Source of the DNA: Flavobacterium cutihirudinis
Lineage (GTDB): Bacteria; Bacteroidota; Bacteroidia; Flavobacteriales; Flavobacteriaceae
NCBI RefSeq assembly: GCF_003385895.1
Contig: NZ_QRDQ01000009.1
Location: 496,001-560,000 of the forward strand
Reading direction: 5' to 3'
DNA length: 64,000 nucleotides
Shown: piece by piece, positions 1 through 8,405 of the stretch
Layout of the letters: the number at the start of each line of letters is the position of its first letter
How positions within the stretch are numbered: the stretch's first letter is position 1
Translations under genes and position numbers: made by a program
The notes under the pieces: generated by a model
Database searches by the model: none
What the model was told of the DNA's origin: nothing
Seen by the model: the letters and a program-made list of their open reading frames with translations, nothing else

Positions 1-293
1 CGCATCTTGAGGTTTTAGAACTTAGCAAACTAGATGTAAAAGGCTCATCAAAACTGGTTACTGATATTTATTTACCAATTATTCCAAAAATTGTACCTCA
101 AACTGCCTCCACTCCTTCCTATGAAACAGGAATGGGAACAGGAACAGCAACAGGAACTGATACTGAAACTACGTCAGAACCAAAACCTGCAGTATCCAAA
201 CCGGTAACGCCGAAACCAGCTACCCCAAAACCGGCAGCACCAAAAACAACGACTCCTACAACTACAACACCTGAGGAAGAGTCTGAATTTTAA
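1..293 (+). CDS. C-terminal end of an unknown protein with a Pro/Thr-rich tail (partial)
   Basis: An open frame enters from the left edge (codons begin at base 3) and stops with TAA at 291-293. About 96 residues are visible. The first part (HLEVLELSKLDVKGSSKLV) is ordinary sequence. From about residue 40 it becomes low complexity: Gly/Thr repeats, then PKPA/TPKPA repeats, then a Thr run and an acidic end (EEESEF). Such tails are usually flexible linkers or surface extensions. The start lies outside the window and I do not recognise the family. Confidence 0.7.
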   Translation, partial: HLEVLELSKLDVKGSSKLVTDIYLPIIPKIVPQTASTPSYETGMGTGTATGTDTETTSEPKPAVSKPVTPKPATPKPAAPKTTTPTTTTPEEESEF

Positions 294-310
294 TTTTATA
301 AGAGTAAATT

Positions 311-337
311 AAACCTTTTGTATAAAATTCATTCTAA
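311..337 (+). promoter_or_regulatory. Candidate ECF-type promoter upstream of the sigma gene
   Basis: AAACCTTTTGT (311-321) is followed by TCTAA at 333-337. The same 11-mer recurs at 908-918, with TCTTA at the identical distance (22 bp start to start), ahead of the next gene. A repeated -35/-10-like pair bracketing an ECF sigma gene suggests autoregulation. This is inference from the repeat; no other copy was noticed in the window. Confidence 0.5.
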
Positions 338-366
338 CTCTTTTACAGTTTGATAAATTAAGAAGT

Positions 367-909
367 TTGATAGACGAAAAGGAATTTATACAACAATTAC
401 TAGATCCTAAAACGCAAAACACAGCGTTTCAAAAACTTATATCCGATTATCAAAAACCGTTGTATTCTCATATTCGAAACATTGTTTTGAATCATGATGA
501 CACTGACGATGTATTGCAAAACACTTTTGTAAAGGTTTTTCAGTATTTAAAAAACTTTAAAGGAGAAAGCAAACTGTTCTCCTGGATGTATCGTATTGCT
601 ACTAATGAAGCTTTGACATTTTTAAGTCAAAAAGCAAAATTAAAAGGAATAACCGCTGAAGATTTACAAAAAAAAGCAATTGACAATTTAAAATCTGATG
701 TTTATTTTGATGGTGATGAAATCCAAATCAAACTTCAAAAAGCAATTATTACCCTTCCGGAAAAGCAACAGCTCGTTTTTAAAATGAAATATTTTGAAGA
801 CTTAAAATACGAAGAAATCGCAGAGATACTGGGCACATCAGTAGGCGCATTAAAAGCTTCATATCATCATGCTGTAAAAAAAATTGAATTATATGTTACA
901 TCAAATTAA
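367..909 (+). CDS. RNA polymerase sigma factor, sigma-70 ECF subfamily
   Basis: This 180-residue protein has the two-domain layout of ECF sigma factors. Region 2 spans about residues 20-95, with DDTDDVLQNTFVKVFQYLKNFKGESKLFSWMYRIATNEA as the -10 recognition core. Region 4 spans about 120-178, with LPEKQQLVFKMKYFEDLKYEEIAEILGTSVGALKASYHHAVKKI as the helix-turn-helix. The frame opens with a TTG codon preceded by a purine-rich stretch (taagaag), and no ATG is available before region 2. The start is therefore reasonable but less certain than an ATG. Two small genes follow in the same direction and look like a regulatory partner and an exported sensor. The inducing signal is unknown. Confidence 0.9.
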   Translation: MIDEKEFIQQLLDPKTQNTAFQKLISDYQKPLYSHIRNIVLNHDDTDDVLQNTFVKVFQYLKNFKGESKLFSWMYRIATNEALTFLSQKAKLKGITAEDLQKKAIDNLKSDVYFDGDEIQIKLQKAIITLPEKQQLVFKMKYFEDLKYEEIAEILGTSVGALKASYHHAVKKIELYVTSN

Positions 910-934
910 ACCTTTTGTGACAAAACTTATCTTA
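908..934 (+). promoter_or_regulatory. Second copy of the candidate ECF promoter
   Basis: AAACCTTTTGT at 908-918 overlaps the sigma stop codon, and TCTTA lies at 930-934, just before the ATG at 943. Spacing matches the copy at 311-337. If real, it would drive the two downstream genes from the sigma factor's own promoter class. Confidence 0.45.
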
Positions 935-942
935 TAAGTATT

Positions 943-1359
943 ATGAAAGCATTTAAATTAGAAAACGAACCGAAAATCAAATCTGGATTTACAACTCCGG
1001 ATCATTATTTTGATGATCTTTCGACAAAAATTTTCGAACTCGCAAACAAGGAAAAAGAAGTAAAAGTGATTCCTCTTTACAGACGTAAGAGTGTCCTTTC
1101 GTTACTTGCTGCTGCTGTAGTTGTTATTGCACTTATGATTCCGATTGTAAACAACTATAATGCTACATCAAAAGAACTTGACGAAGCCACTTTAGAAACC
1201 TATTTATCCTATCAGTCAAATTTAAATCAATATGATCTAATTCAAAATCTGGATAGTATCGACATTCAAAAACTTAATAAAAATGTAGCCATTGAAGACG
1301 AAACTCTTGAAGATATTCTAGCTACAAGCCCAAACATAGAACATTTAATTTCCGAATAA
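943..1359 (+). CDS. Single-pass membrane protein, probable anti-sigma or sigma-associated factor
   Basis: 138 residues with a charged N-terminal half containing FTTPDHYFDDLSTKIFE. This resembles the short motif found at the start of many small Flavobacterium proteins encoded next to ECF sigma genes. One transmembrane helix lies at about residues 50-68 (SVLSLLAAAVVVIALMIPIV), followed by an acidic C-terminal half. The N-in topology and the position directly after the sigma gene fit an anti-sigma factor. There is no zinc-binding HxxxCxxC motif, so it is not a classical ZAS domain. Function is inferred mainly from context. Confidence 0.6.
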   Translation: MKAFKLENEPKIKSGFTTPDHYFDDLSTKIFELANKEKEVKVIPLYRRKSVLSLLAAAVVVIALMIPIVNNYNATSKELDEATLETYLSYQSNLNQYDLIQNLDSIDIQKLNKNVAIEDETLEDILATSPNIEHLISE

Positions 1360-1375
1360 AACAAAAACATAAAAG

Positions 1376-1834
1376 ATGAAAATCAAAAATATACTACCGA
1401 TTCTGCTATTTCTAGTAAGTTTTTCATTCTTTGCCCAAAGCAGCAAAATTGATGAAAAGCGTGAAAAAATTAAAGCTTATAAAGTTTCATTTTTGACAAC
1501 AGAGCTGGAATTGACACCAACTGAAGCTGAGAAATTCTGGCCAATTTATAATGCTTTCGATGACAAACAATTTGAATTGAGGCATCAAAAAATGAAAACC
1601 TACCTGAGCCAGCTCGATGATGACAAAATGAATTCGATTTCAGAAAAAGAAGCTGCTGTATTACTGGCTCAAATGGAAAGCACAGACAAAGAATTATATC
1701 TTTTACGAGAAAAATATAATTCTAATTTGAAAAAGATACTTTCAGCAAAAAAAATCTTGAAGCTAAAAAAATCGGAAGATGATTTTAATCGAAAATTGCT
1801 AAAACAATACCGAGACAAAGCCGGAAAAGATTAA
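1376..1834 (+). CDS. Exported helical protein, Spy/CpxP-like sensor of the ECF sigma system
   Basis: 152 residues with a clear signal peptide (MKIKNILPILLFLVSFSFFAQS, cleavage near residue 21-22). The rest is all helical and charged: LTPTEAEKFWPIYNAFDDKQFELR and long Lys/Glu-rich segments. This pattern resembles periplasmic Spy/CpxP-like proteins, often encoded third in Flavobacterium sigma operons. The gap to the preceding gene is 16 bp, so the genes are probably cotranscribed. A periplasmic chaperone or stress-sensing role is inference. Confidence 0.6.
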   Translation: MKIKNILPILLFLVSFSFFAQSSKIDEKREKIKAYKVSFLTTELELTPTEAEKFWPIYNAFDDKQFELRHQKMKTYLSQLDDDKMNSISEKEAAVLLAQMESTDKELYLLREKYNSNLKKILSAKKILKLKKSEDDFNRKLLKQYRDKAGKD

Positions 1835-1853
1835 GTAACAAAACAACAGCGAT

Positions 1854-1897
1854 AAGGACCCTATATAATAATACTTACTTTATTATTTAGGGTCTTT
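1854..1897. terminator. Bidirectional terminator hairpin
   Basis: Arms AAGGACCCTATATAATAA (1854-1871) and TTATTATTTAGGGTCTT (1880-1896) pair almost completely between the convergent genes ending at 1834 (+) and 1918 (-). Confidence 0.75.
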
Positions 1898-1917
1898 ATT
1901 ATTTTATGTTCTTTTTA

Positions 1918-2982
1918 TTATATAAAAGTGATTCGTATAAGTTTATTATAACCAGCCGCAATTGCCGTATTTTTATTTATAAAACGAATTGTAAAAAGTT
2001 TAGAATCATCTGATAATTGTTTCCATGTTGAACCTCCATCCTGAGAATACTGAATCCCTGATGATCCCACACAAACAAGCTCTTTAGCATTACTACCAGG
2101 CACATACTGGATACAGGAAGCATAACCAAATCCTTGATTTTTTCCTATAACATGCCAGGTTTTCCCACCATCTTTAGTAACAATTTTGTTGTTAGAATTA
2201 TCTTCAGGAAGCTCATAATCACCTCCGGCAGCAAATCCGTTTTTAGCATCATAGAAATCTGCTGTAAAAATTCCAGTCATTTCTTTCCCCTGAACAATTG
2301 GAGTTTCAACAACTTTCCAGGTTTTAGCTTTATCCGGAGAATAAAATACACGTGATTTTTTCCCGCCTGAAACCAACCATGTATCATTTCCCTTAATTAC
2401 AATATTCGTATTACTCGCTGCAAAAGCGGCTTCACCAGCTGTATTTGTAGGCAACTGATCTGATAGTAATTTTGTCCATGTCTCTCCTCCATCTCGGGTA
2501 ACAATAATAGAGAAAGTATCTTCTGTAGGGTCTCCAATTGCTATTCCTTCTTTATCATTCCAGAATTGCATACTATCATAAAACACTTTAGAATTTACCT
2601 CTTTGTATACTAATTTTACTTTTCTTGTTTTTTTATCAACCTGATACAATAAAGCAGGATTTCCAACACTCAATAAGAAAATACTTTTTGCATTTTGTGC
2701 TATACTTCTAAATTCTAAATTAAGCGTATCACGGTAAATATGATCTTCAAATTTCTCTCTTTTATCCAAATCAAAGTAGCCAAAACGAGAGTTGTCACCA
2801 CCATACCAAACTTTATTATTATCAATAGATATGGCACGAATACTAATTTTATCCTGGAATAAAACTTCTGTCTGCATTGAAACAAACCCACCATTCACAG
2901 GCTGTTTACTAACTTTATTAAGTGTATTGAAAGAAACGAATAAGACAAAAGCGCCACAAAACAATATTACTTTTTTCATCAA
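1918..2982 (-). CDS. Secreted BNR/YCF48-like beta-propeller protein
   Basis: 354 residues. The protein starts MMKK and has an N-terminal hydrophobic signal (VILFCGAFVLFVSFNT). Asp-box (BNR) repeats are visible: TRDGGETWTKL, SPDKAKTWKVV, TKDGGKTWHVI and SQDGGSTWKQL, spaced about 50 residues apart. This is the hallmark of sialidase-fold or YCF48-type propellers. Family members are often called oxidoreductase or photosystem-assembly-like proteins without biochemical support. No catalytic residues of sialidases (Arg triad, Tyr/Glu) can be assigned. Either of the two adjacent ATGs could be the start. Confidence 0.75.
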   Translation of the reverse strand: MMKKVILFCGAFVLFVSFNTLNKVSKQPVNGGFVSMQTEVLFQDKISIRAISIDNNKVWYGGDNSRFGYFDLDKREKFEDHIYRDTLNLEFRSIAQNAKSIFLLSVGNPALLYQVDKKTRKVKLVYKEVNSKVFYDSMQFWNDKEGIAIGDPTEDTFSIIVTRDGGETWTKLLSDQLPTNTAGEAAFAASNTNIVIKGNDTWLVSGGKKSRVFYSPDKAKTWKVVETPIVQGKEMTGIFTADFYDAKNGFAAGGDYELPEDNSNNKIVTKDGGKTWHVIGKNQGFGYASCIQYVPGSNAKELVCVGSSGIQYSQDGGSTWKQLSDDSKLFTIRFINKNTAIAAGYNKLIRITFI

Positions 2983-3216
2983 TTTAGGATTTAGGTGTTG
3001 CTAAAATACAATTATTTATAACATATAAAATAGGTTTTGTTTTTTTCTGATATAATAATTTTTCACATGCTTTTTTGTCGAATCAAAAATTAAATAAACT
3101 CAACAAAACGCTAACGCATTACCTAACAACACAATACAACTACAAGAGTTCGGTTTTATTTTTTTGGCACAGTAATTGGATATTTCAGAATAATTAATTT
3201 CTTAATATTATTTGCC

Positions 3217-4545
3217 ATGAAAGCGAAACTATTTATACTAGCATTATTAACTTTAGGTTTAGGTTCTTGTTCTGTACAAAGCCAAACTACAGTCTATGCA
3301 AAAAACTCAGATATTAGTGATAATTTAGATTTGAGAGCTGTTGCTTCAATGTTTGGAGAATCTGCAAATCTTCAGGATTTTGAAAGACGCTTAAATGATC
3401 CTAAATATCAAATATCAAATCTTGATTTAAACGATGACGACCAAGTAGATTATTTACGAGTTATTGAATCTGTAGAAAACAGAACTCACGTAGTAATTAT
3501 TCAGGCTGTTTTAGATCGTGATGTTTATCAAGACGTTGCTACAATTGACGTTGAAAAGGACAATTATAACAAAGTCAGCGTTCAGGTAGTTGGCAATGCT
3601 TATTTATATGGAGCAAATTATATTTATGAGCCAGTTTACAATGTGGTTCCTGTAATCTATTCTTCTTTCTGGATTACTAATTACAGACCTTATTATTCAA
3701 CCTGGTACTGGAATTATTATCCTACATATTATACAGCATGGACTCCGTATCCAGTTTACAGATACCGAAACAATATAAATGTATGTATCAACGTTCACAA
3801 CAGCTACAACTATGTTAACTACAGAAGAAGTTACAGAGCTCCAGTTTTATACGAAACAAGACGTTCGTATGGTTATGAAAGAATGAGACCAAACAATAGT
3901 TTTGAGCAAAGACATGCTAATGTAAGCAACAGATATGATTTAGATCAGAGAAGAGTTGCAAGCAGAGATTACAATAGAACTCAAAATACTTATAATAACA
4001 ACAGAAACACTACAAGCCGAGTATCTACAGGAGAAAACAGAGATTACTCTAGCAGAGGAACGACAGACAGGAACTTTGACAGAAGTAACAACAATACAAG
4101 TCGCGTAAACAATAATAGAACAAATACGGCAACAGTAAATACACCTTCTAGAACAAATAATGATAGAAATAATGCCAGTGTTCCTACTCCAAGAGCAAGT
4201 TCAGAAAACAGAGCCTATACTAACAGAGGAAATTCGCAAAGAAATGAAGCTCCAAAAGAGTATTCTGAAAACAGAAACAATGCTATGAGCAGACCAAATA
4301 CGGAACGAGTATCACAACGAACAGAATCTCCTAGAAATTATTCTGAAAACAGAGCCGTTTCTGCACGACCACAAGCTGCCCAGAGATCTGAAGCACCAAG
4401 AAGCAACTCTGAAAACAGAGGATCTTACTCTCGACCACAAAGCGCACAACGATCTGAAACACCGACCTACAGTGCTTCGCCAAGAAACAACCAATCACAA
4501 GGTGAAAACAATTCAGGATCACGAGGCGGAGGCAGAAGAATTTAA
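3217..4545 (+). CDS. Tyr-rich surface lipoprotein with Arg/Asn/Ser repeat tail, unknown function
   Basis: 442 residues. The N-terminus is a lipoprotein signal with lipobox LGSC (Cys at about residue 19). Residues about 30-125 form a compact domain (DLRAVASMFGESANLQDFERRLNDP...DLNDDDQVDYLRVIE) with an Asp-rich DLNDDDQVDY stretch that could bind calcium. Residues about 130-185 are very Tyr/Trp-rich (YRPYYSTWYWNYYPTYYTAW). From about residue 230 the protein is Arg/Asn/Ser-rich and disordered, with imperfect repeats of roughly 27 residues around the unit SENR. This architecture is common in Flavobacteria and has no assigned function. Confidence 0.7.
   Translation: MKAKLFILALLTLGLGSCSVQSQTTVYAKNSDISDNLDLRAVASMFGESANLQDFERRLNDPKYQISNLDLNDDDQVDYLRVIESVENRTHVVIIQAVLDRDVYQDVATIDVEKDNYNKVSVQVVGNAYLYGANYIYEPVYNVVPVIYSSFWITNYRPYYSTWYWNYYPTYYTAWTPYPVYRYRNNINVCINVHNSYNYVNYRRSYRAPVLYETRRSYGYERMRPNNSFEQRHANVSNRYDLDQRRVASRDYNRTQNTYNNNRNTTSRVSTGENRDYSSRGTTDRNFDRSNNNTSRVNNNRTNTATVNTPSRTNNDRNNASVPTPRASSENRAYTNRGNSQRNEAPKEYSENRNNAMSRPNTERVSQRTESPRNYSENRAVSARPQAAQRSEAPRSNSENRGSYSRPQSAQRSETPTYSASPRNNQSQGENNSGSRGGGRRI
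4197..4480 (+). repeat. Imperfect in-frame repeats encoding SENR-type units
   Basis: The encoded peptide repeats [S/Y]SENR followed by an Arg/Pro/Gln segment (for example SENRAVSARPQAAQRSEAPR and SENRGSYSRPQSAQRSETP). At least four units are seen. The DNA repeats too (tctgaaaacaga recurs), so copy-number variation is possible. Confidence 0.6.
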
Positions 4546-4574
4546 TCTTAAAATCGTATGTACCGATAAAAATC

Positions 4575-4606
4575 AAAAGCACAATTTAAGGATTGTGCTT
4601 TTTTTT
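4575..4606 (+). terminator. Rho-independent terminator
   Basis: AAAAGCACAAT (4575-4585) and ATTGTGCTTTT (4592-4602) form a hairpin followed by a T run. Confidence 0.8.
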
Positions 4607-4647
4607 ATCTTTTTAATCATAATTGTGGCTAATTTATTTTAAAACAG

Positions 4648-4655
4648 TAAATTTG
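4648..4655 (+). promoter_or_regulatory. Bacteroidota -7 promoter element for kup
   Basis: TAAATTTG matches the TAnnTTTG consensus, with a TTG at 4623-4625 as a possible -33 element. It places transcription start shortly upstream of the ATG at 4680 and argues against an in-frame TTG start at 4623, which would lie upstream of the promoter. Confidence 0.6.
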
Positions 4656-4679
4656 CAACCGTCTTTTATAAAAACATAC

Positions 4680-6653
4680 ATGAGCGCAGCGCATAAAAAC
4701 TTACATAGTAAGTTGTCTATAGGGGGTTTATTAATCACATTAGGAATCATTTATGGAGATATTGGTACTTCTCCATTATATGTAATGAAAGCCATACTAG
4801 GTGAGCATATCATTAATGCAGATATTGTTTTAGGAGGTATTTCCTGTGTTTTTTGGACTTTAACTTTACAAACTACAATAAAGTATGTCCTTATTACCTT
4901 AAGCGCGGACAATCATGGCGAAGGAGGTATTTTTGCTTTATATGCTTTAGTCAAAAAAACTAAAATTCAATGGCTCATTGTGCCCGCTATTATTGGAGGA
5001 AGTGCTTTGCTGGCGGACGGAATTATTACACCACCAATCTCAATTTCATCTGCAGTTGAAGGAATTAGGGCTTTCTATCCAACGATGGAAACAAATACCA
5101 TTGTTTACATTGTTATCACCATTTTATTTGTATTATTCACCATTCAGCAATTTGGAACCAAACTAGTTGGTAAGTTTTTTGCTCCAATGATGCTTATTTG
5201 GTTTGCCATGTTGGGTACATTAGGAGTTATTCAAATTGCACAACATCCAGAAGTATTCAAAGCTATTAATCCTTACTACGCCTATCATTTGCTACAAATC
5301 CACCCTGAAGGTTTTTTTGTTCTTGGATTGGTTTTTTTATGTACGACAGGAGCCGAAGCTTTATATTCAGACATGGGTCACTGTGGTCGAAAAAATATTC
5401 GAATCAGCTGGATTTTCGTAAAAGCAACTCTAGTATTGAACTACTTTGGTCAAGCAGCCTATTTAACGCACCATGAAGGAAGTACTTTACAACAATTAGG
5501 AGGAGAAAATGGCAATCCGTTTTATCTAATTATGCCGCATTGGTTTTTACCATTCGGAATTGTTGTAGCAACTTTGGCAGCAGTTATTGCTTCTCAAGCA
5601 CTTATCAGTGGATCATTTACATTGATTAATGAAGCAATGCGCTTGAATTTCTGGCCAAAAGTAAAAATCAAATATCCTACGGAAGTAAAAGGACAGTTGT
5701 ATATCCCATCAATTAACTGGTTACTGTTTTTTGGTTGTGTTGGAATCGTTTTGCATTTTGAAAAATCAAGTAATATGGAGCATGCATACGGTTTAGCAAT
5801 CGTATTATGTATGATTATGACGACTATACTGCTCAACTATTATTTAATTATGAAACGTGTAAAATTGTATTTTATGGTACCCCTTATTACCATTTATCTA
5901 CTAATTGAATTCAGTTTCTTAATTGCTAATATTACAAAATTTGCCGATGGTGGTTACGTAACATTAATTATCGCATCTTTACTTATCTCCATAATGACAA
6001 TCTGGTATTTGGCTAAGAAAATCAACAAAAACTACACGAAAGTTGTCAAAATTGAAGATTATAAGAAGGTTTTGATGGAGTTGAGCGAGGATTTAAGTAT
6101 CCCGAAATATGCAACACATTTAGTTTACATGACCAATGCGAACCGTGTTGATGAACTGGAGGAAAAAGTTATTTATTCTATTTTGCAAAAAAGACCAAAA
6201 AGAGCTGATATCTATTGGTTTGTACACGTAAACATTCTTACTGAGCCTTATAAAACACAATATAAAGTTACAGAAATCGCGAAAGACGATATTTACAGAA
6301 TCGATTTTAATTTAGGTTTCAGAGAACCTACCAAAATCAATCTGATGTTTAGAGAAGTAATTCGTGACATGGTAAAACGTGGTGAAGTAGATATTACCAG
6401 CCGTTATGAATCATTGAATAAAAACAATATTATTGGAGACTTTAAATTTGTATTGTCTGAGAAATTCTTATCAAATGACAATGATTTAAGATGGCACGAA
6501 AACATTATTATGAACTCTTATTTCTTCATTAAAAAACTGAGTTTATCTGAAGAAAGAGCATTTGGTCTTGACAGTAGTTCGGTAAAAATAGAGAAGTTCC
6601 CAATGGTACTTCACGCTCCGGAAAACATCGGCTTGACCCGAATTATAAAATAA
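4680..6653 (+). CDS. kup: Potassium uptake transporter, KUP/HAK family
   Basis: 657 residues from ATG 4680. The N-terminal signature GGLLITLGIIYGDIGTSPLYVMKAI is typical of KUP transporters. It is followed by about 12 hydrophobic segments to about residue 460 and a soluble C-terminal domain of about 190 residues. Conserved KUP stretches include NHGEGGIFALYAL, LADGIITPPISISSAVEG and TGAEALYSDMGHCG. The family imports K+ with H+ across the inner membrane. It has its own promoter element and is followed by a terminator, so it is a single-gene unit. An in-frame extension to 4623 exists but would place the start upstream of the promoter. Confidence 0.95.
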   Translation: MSAAHKNLHSKLSIGGLLITLGIIYGDIGTSPLYVMKAILGEHIINADIVLGGISCVFWTLTLQTTIKYVLITLSADNHGEGGIFALYALVKKTKIQWLIVPAIIGGSALLADGIITPPISISSAVEGIRAFYPTMETNTIVYIVITILFVLFTIQQFGTKLVGKFFAPMMLIWFAMLGTLGVIQIAQHPEVFKAINPYYAYHLLQIHPEGFFVLGLVFLCTTGAEALYSDMGHCGRKNIRISWIFVKATLVLNYFGQAAYLTHHEGSTLQQLGGENGNPFYLIMPHWFLPFGIVVATLAAVIASQALISGSFTLINEAMRLNFWPKVKIKYPTEVKGQLYIPSINWLLFFGCVGIVLHFEKSSNMEHAYGLAIVLCMIMTTILLNYYLIMKRVKLYFMVPLITIYLLIEFSFLIANITKFADGGYVTLIIASLLISIMTIWYLAKKINKNYTKVVKIEDYKKVLMELSEDLSIPKYATHLVYMTNANRVDELEEKVIYSILQKRPKRADIYWFVHVNILTEPYKTQYKVTEIAKDDIYRIDFNLGFREPTKINLMFREVIRDMVKRGEVDITSRYESLNKNNIIGDFKFVLSEKFLSNDNDLRWHENIIMNSYFFIKKLSLSEERAFGLDSSSVKIEKFPMVLHAPENIGLTRIIK

Positions 6654-6672
6654 TCATTTATTAAATATTCAA

Positions 6673-6708
6673 AAAACACTCTTTTATACTATATTAGAGT
6701 GTTTTTTT
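6673..6708 (+). terminator. Rho-independent terminator after kup
   Basis: AAAACACTCT (6673-6682) pairs with AGAGTGTTTT (6696-6705) and is followed by a T run. Confidence 0.8.
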
Positions 6709-6771
6709 CTTTTCAAAAAGAAAGCTAAATAACAATTATAATTAAAAATTTAACTTTCAATCAATTAATAG

Positions 6772-6779
6772 TACCTTTG
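6772..6779 (+). promoter_or_regulatory. -7 promoter element
   Basis: TACCTTTG matches TAnnTTTG 17 bp before the ATG at 6797. No good -33 TTG is seen at the expected spacing. Confidence 0.55.
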
Positions 6780-6796
6780 CAACTCAAATATTAGAA

Positions 6797-8011
6797 ATGA
6801 GATTACACAGAAATTTAGTTTATACTACCATCGATTCTTTGAACGCAATCTTCAATGAAGGAGAATATGCAGACAAAGTGGTAGCTAGAGCCTTAAAAAA
6901 AGACAAACGTTGGGGAAGTTCTGACAGGAAGTTTGTTGCTGAAACGATATATGAAATTGTACGTTGGAAACGCCTTTATGCAGAAATTGCTGAAGTAAAA
7001 GAACCGTACGACAGAGATAATTTGTGGAGAATGTTTGCAGTTTGGGCCGTTTTAAGAGGATACCCAATTCCGGATTGGAGACAATTGGAAGGAACTCCTG
7101 AAAGAAAAATTAAAGGCCGTTTTGACGAACTTTCAAAAGTTAGAGCATTAAAAGAATCTATTCCAGACTGGATGGATGAATTGGGTGTAAAAGAACTTGG
7201 TGAAAAAGTTTGGGCAAAAGAAATTGCTGCTCAAAACCAACCTGCAAAAGTTATTCTTAGAACCAATACACTTAAAGGAACCAAAGAAAACCTTAGAAAC
7301 ACTTTGATGGATTTGAATATTGAAACAGAATATTTAAAAGATCAACCGGAAGCTTTGGTTCTAAAAGAAAGAGCAAATGTATTTTTGACAGATGCTTTTA
7401 AACAAGGTCTTTTTGAAGTTCAGGATGCTAACTCACAATTAGTTGCTGGTTTTCTTGACGTTAAACCAGGAATGCGCGTAGTCGATACTTGCGCAGGAGC
7501 TGGCGGAAAAACATTGCATATGGCTTCTTTGATGGAAAACAAAGGTCAATTGATTGCAATGGATTTATACGAAAGTAAATTGAAGCAATTAAAATTAAGA
7601 GCAAAAAGAAATGGCGCTTTTAATATTGAATACAGAATTATCGACAGCACAAAAGTGATCAAAAAACTACACGAAAAAGCAGATCGTGTTTTAATTGACG
7701 CACCTTGTAGTGGTTTGGGTGTTTTAAAAAGAAACCCAGATTCTAAATGGAAATTACAACCTGAATTTATTGATAATATCCGTAAAGTTCAGAGTGAAGT
7801 TTTAGAAAGCTATTCTAAAATTGTAAAACCGGGCGGAAAATTAGTTTATGCTACTTGTTCTGTTTTACCATCTGAAAACCAGGAACAAGTTGAAAAATTC
7901 TTAAAAACTGAAATTGGACAGCAATTCAAATTCATTGAAGACAGAAAAATGCTGGCTTCTGAATCTGGTTTTGACGGATTCTATATGGCCCTTTTGGAAA
8001 GAAAAGCTTAA
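6797..8011 (+). CDS. RsmB/NOP-family RNA (cytosine-C5) methyltransferase
   Basis: 404 residues. The N-terminal part (about 1-140) resembles a NusB/RsmB-like RNA-binding region. The C-terminal part is the SAM-dependent methyltransferase: motif I VVDTCAGAGGKTLHMA near residue 228, the catalytic-pair motifs LIDAPCSGLGVLKRNPD (about 300) and KLVYATCSVLPSENQEQVEKFL (about 348). The Cys residues in PCSG and TCS are the two catalytic cysteines of m5C methyltransferases. The likely target is 16S rRNA, but family members also modify other RNAs, so the exact site is open. Confidence 0.88.
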   Translation: MRLHRNLVYTTIDSLNAIFNEGEYADKVVARALKKDKRWGSSDRKFVAETIYEIVRWKRLYAEIAEVKEPYDRDNLWRMFAVWAVLRGYPIPDWRQLEGTPERKIKGRFDELSKVRALKESIPDWMDELGVKELGEKVWAKEIAAQNQPAKVILRTNTLKGTKENLRNTLMDLNIETEYLKDQPEALVLKERANVFLTDAFKQGLFEVQDANSQLVAGFLDVKPGMRVVDTCAGAGGKTLHMASLMENKGQLIAMDLYESKLKQLKLRAKRNGAFNIEYRIIDSTKVIKKLHEKADRVLIDAPCSGLGVLKRNPDSKWKLQPEFIDNIRKVQSEVLESYSKIVKPGGKLVYATCSVLPSENQEQVEKFLKTEIGQQFKFIEDRKMLASESGFDGFYMALLERKA

Positions 8012-8030
8012 AGATAAATTCCAGTATTTA

Positions 8031-8074
8031 AAATTCCAAATTCCAATTCTATCCTTGGAATTTGGAATTTTTTG
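8031..8074. terminator. Terminator-like palindrome AAATTCCAAATTCCAA
   Basis: AAATTCCAAATTCCAA (8031-8046) pairs with TTGGAATTTGGAATTT (8055-8070) and is followed by T residues. A related palindrome follows the gene ending at 13400 and another lies at 8335-8382, so the species reuses this sequence. Confidence 0.65.
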
Positions 8075-8095
8075 TTTAAACCCTTTAAATATATA

Positions 8096-8324
8096 ATCCC
8101 TACGGGATATTTTACAGTACGTACATATTCTTTTCTACCGATATTTTACTCCTAACGGAGTATCTCGTAGAGATTTTATATCAGTAGAAAAAAAAGAAAA
8201 AAAGAAAAAAAAACACAAATTTGTCCAATAGAGACTAAACAACCTAACGGGTATCTCATAGAGATTTTATATCGGTAGAAAAATATAATCCACGGCGTAA
8301 ATCTGTCCCATAGGGACTAAACAA
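8096..8324. repeat. Intergenic REP-like element with two tandem copies
   Basis: Copy A1 (8152-8191) and A2 (8244-8282) share CTAACGG(A)GTATCTC then TAGAGATTTTATATC then GTAGAAAA. Copy B1 (8216-8242) and B2 (8299-8324) share AAAT(T/C)TGTCC then ATAG then GACTAAACAA. TTCTACCGATAT at 8134-8145 is the inverse of the A-copy end, and CTCCTAACGGAG is itself a small hairpin. No coding capacity is evident. It looks like a short interspersed palindromic repeat. Confidence 0.65.
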
Positions 8325-8334
8325 TTTATCACAA

Positions 8335-8382
8335 AAAATCCCAAGCCCCAATCTACGTTATTGGAATTTGGGATTTTTTTTA
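8335..8382. terminator. Terminator-like hairpin for the menE operon
   Basis: AAAATCCCAAGCCCCAAT pairs imperfectly with ATTGGAATTTGGGATTTT. It lies just beyond the menE stop codon on the minus strand, with A/T runs on both sides, so it may act in both directions. Confidence 0.65.
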
Positions 8383-8405
8383 TTGAAATTTCCGTTTCTT
8401 ATTTC

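Noticed and set aside
4623..4682. Longer N-terminus of kup from a TTG codon
   Set aside because: The extension would start upstream of the -7 element and adds residues not typical of Kup.
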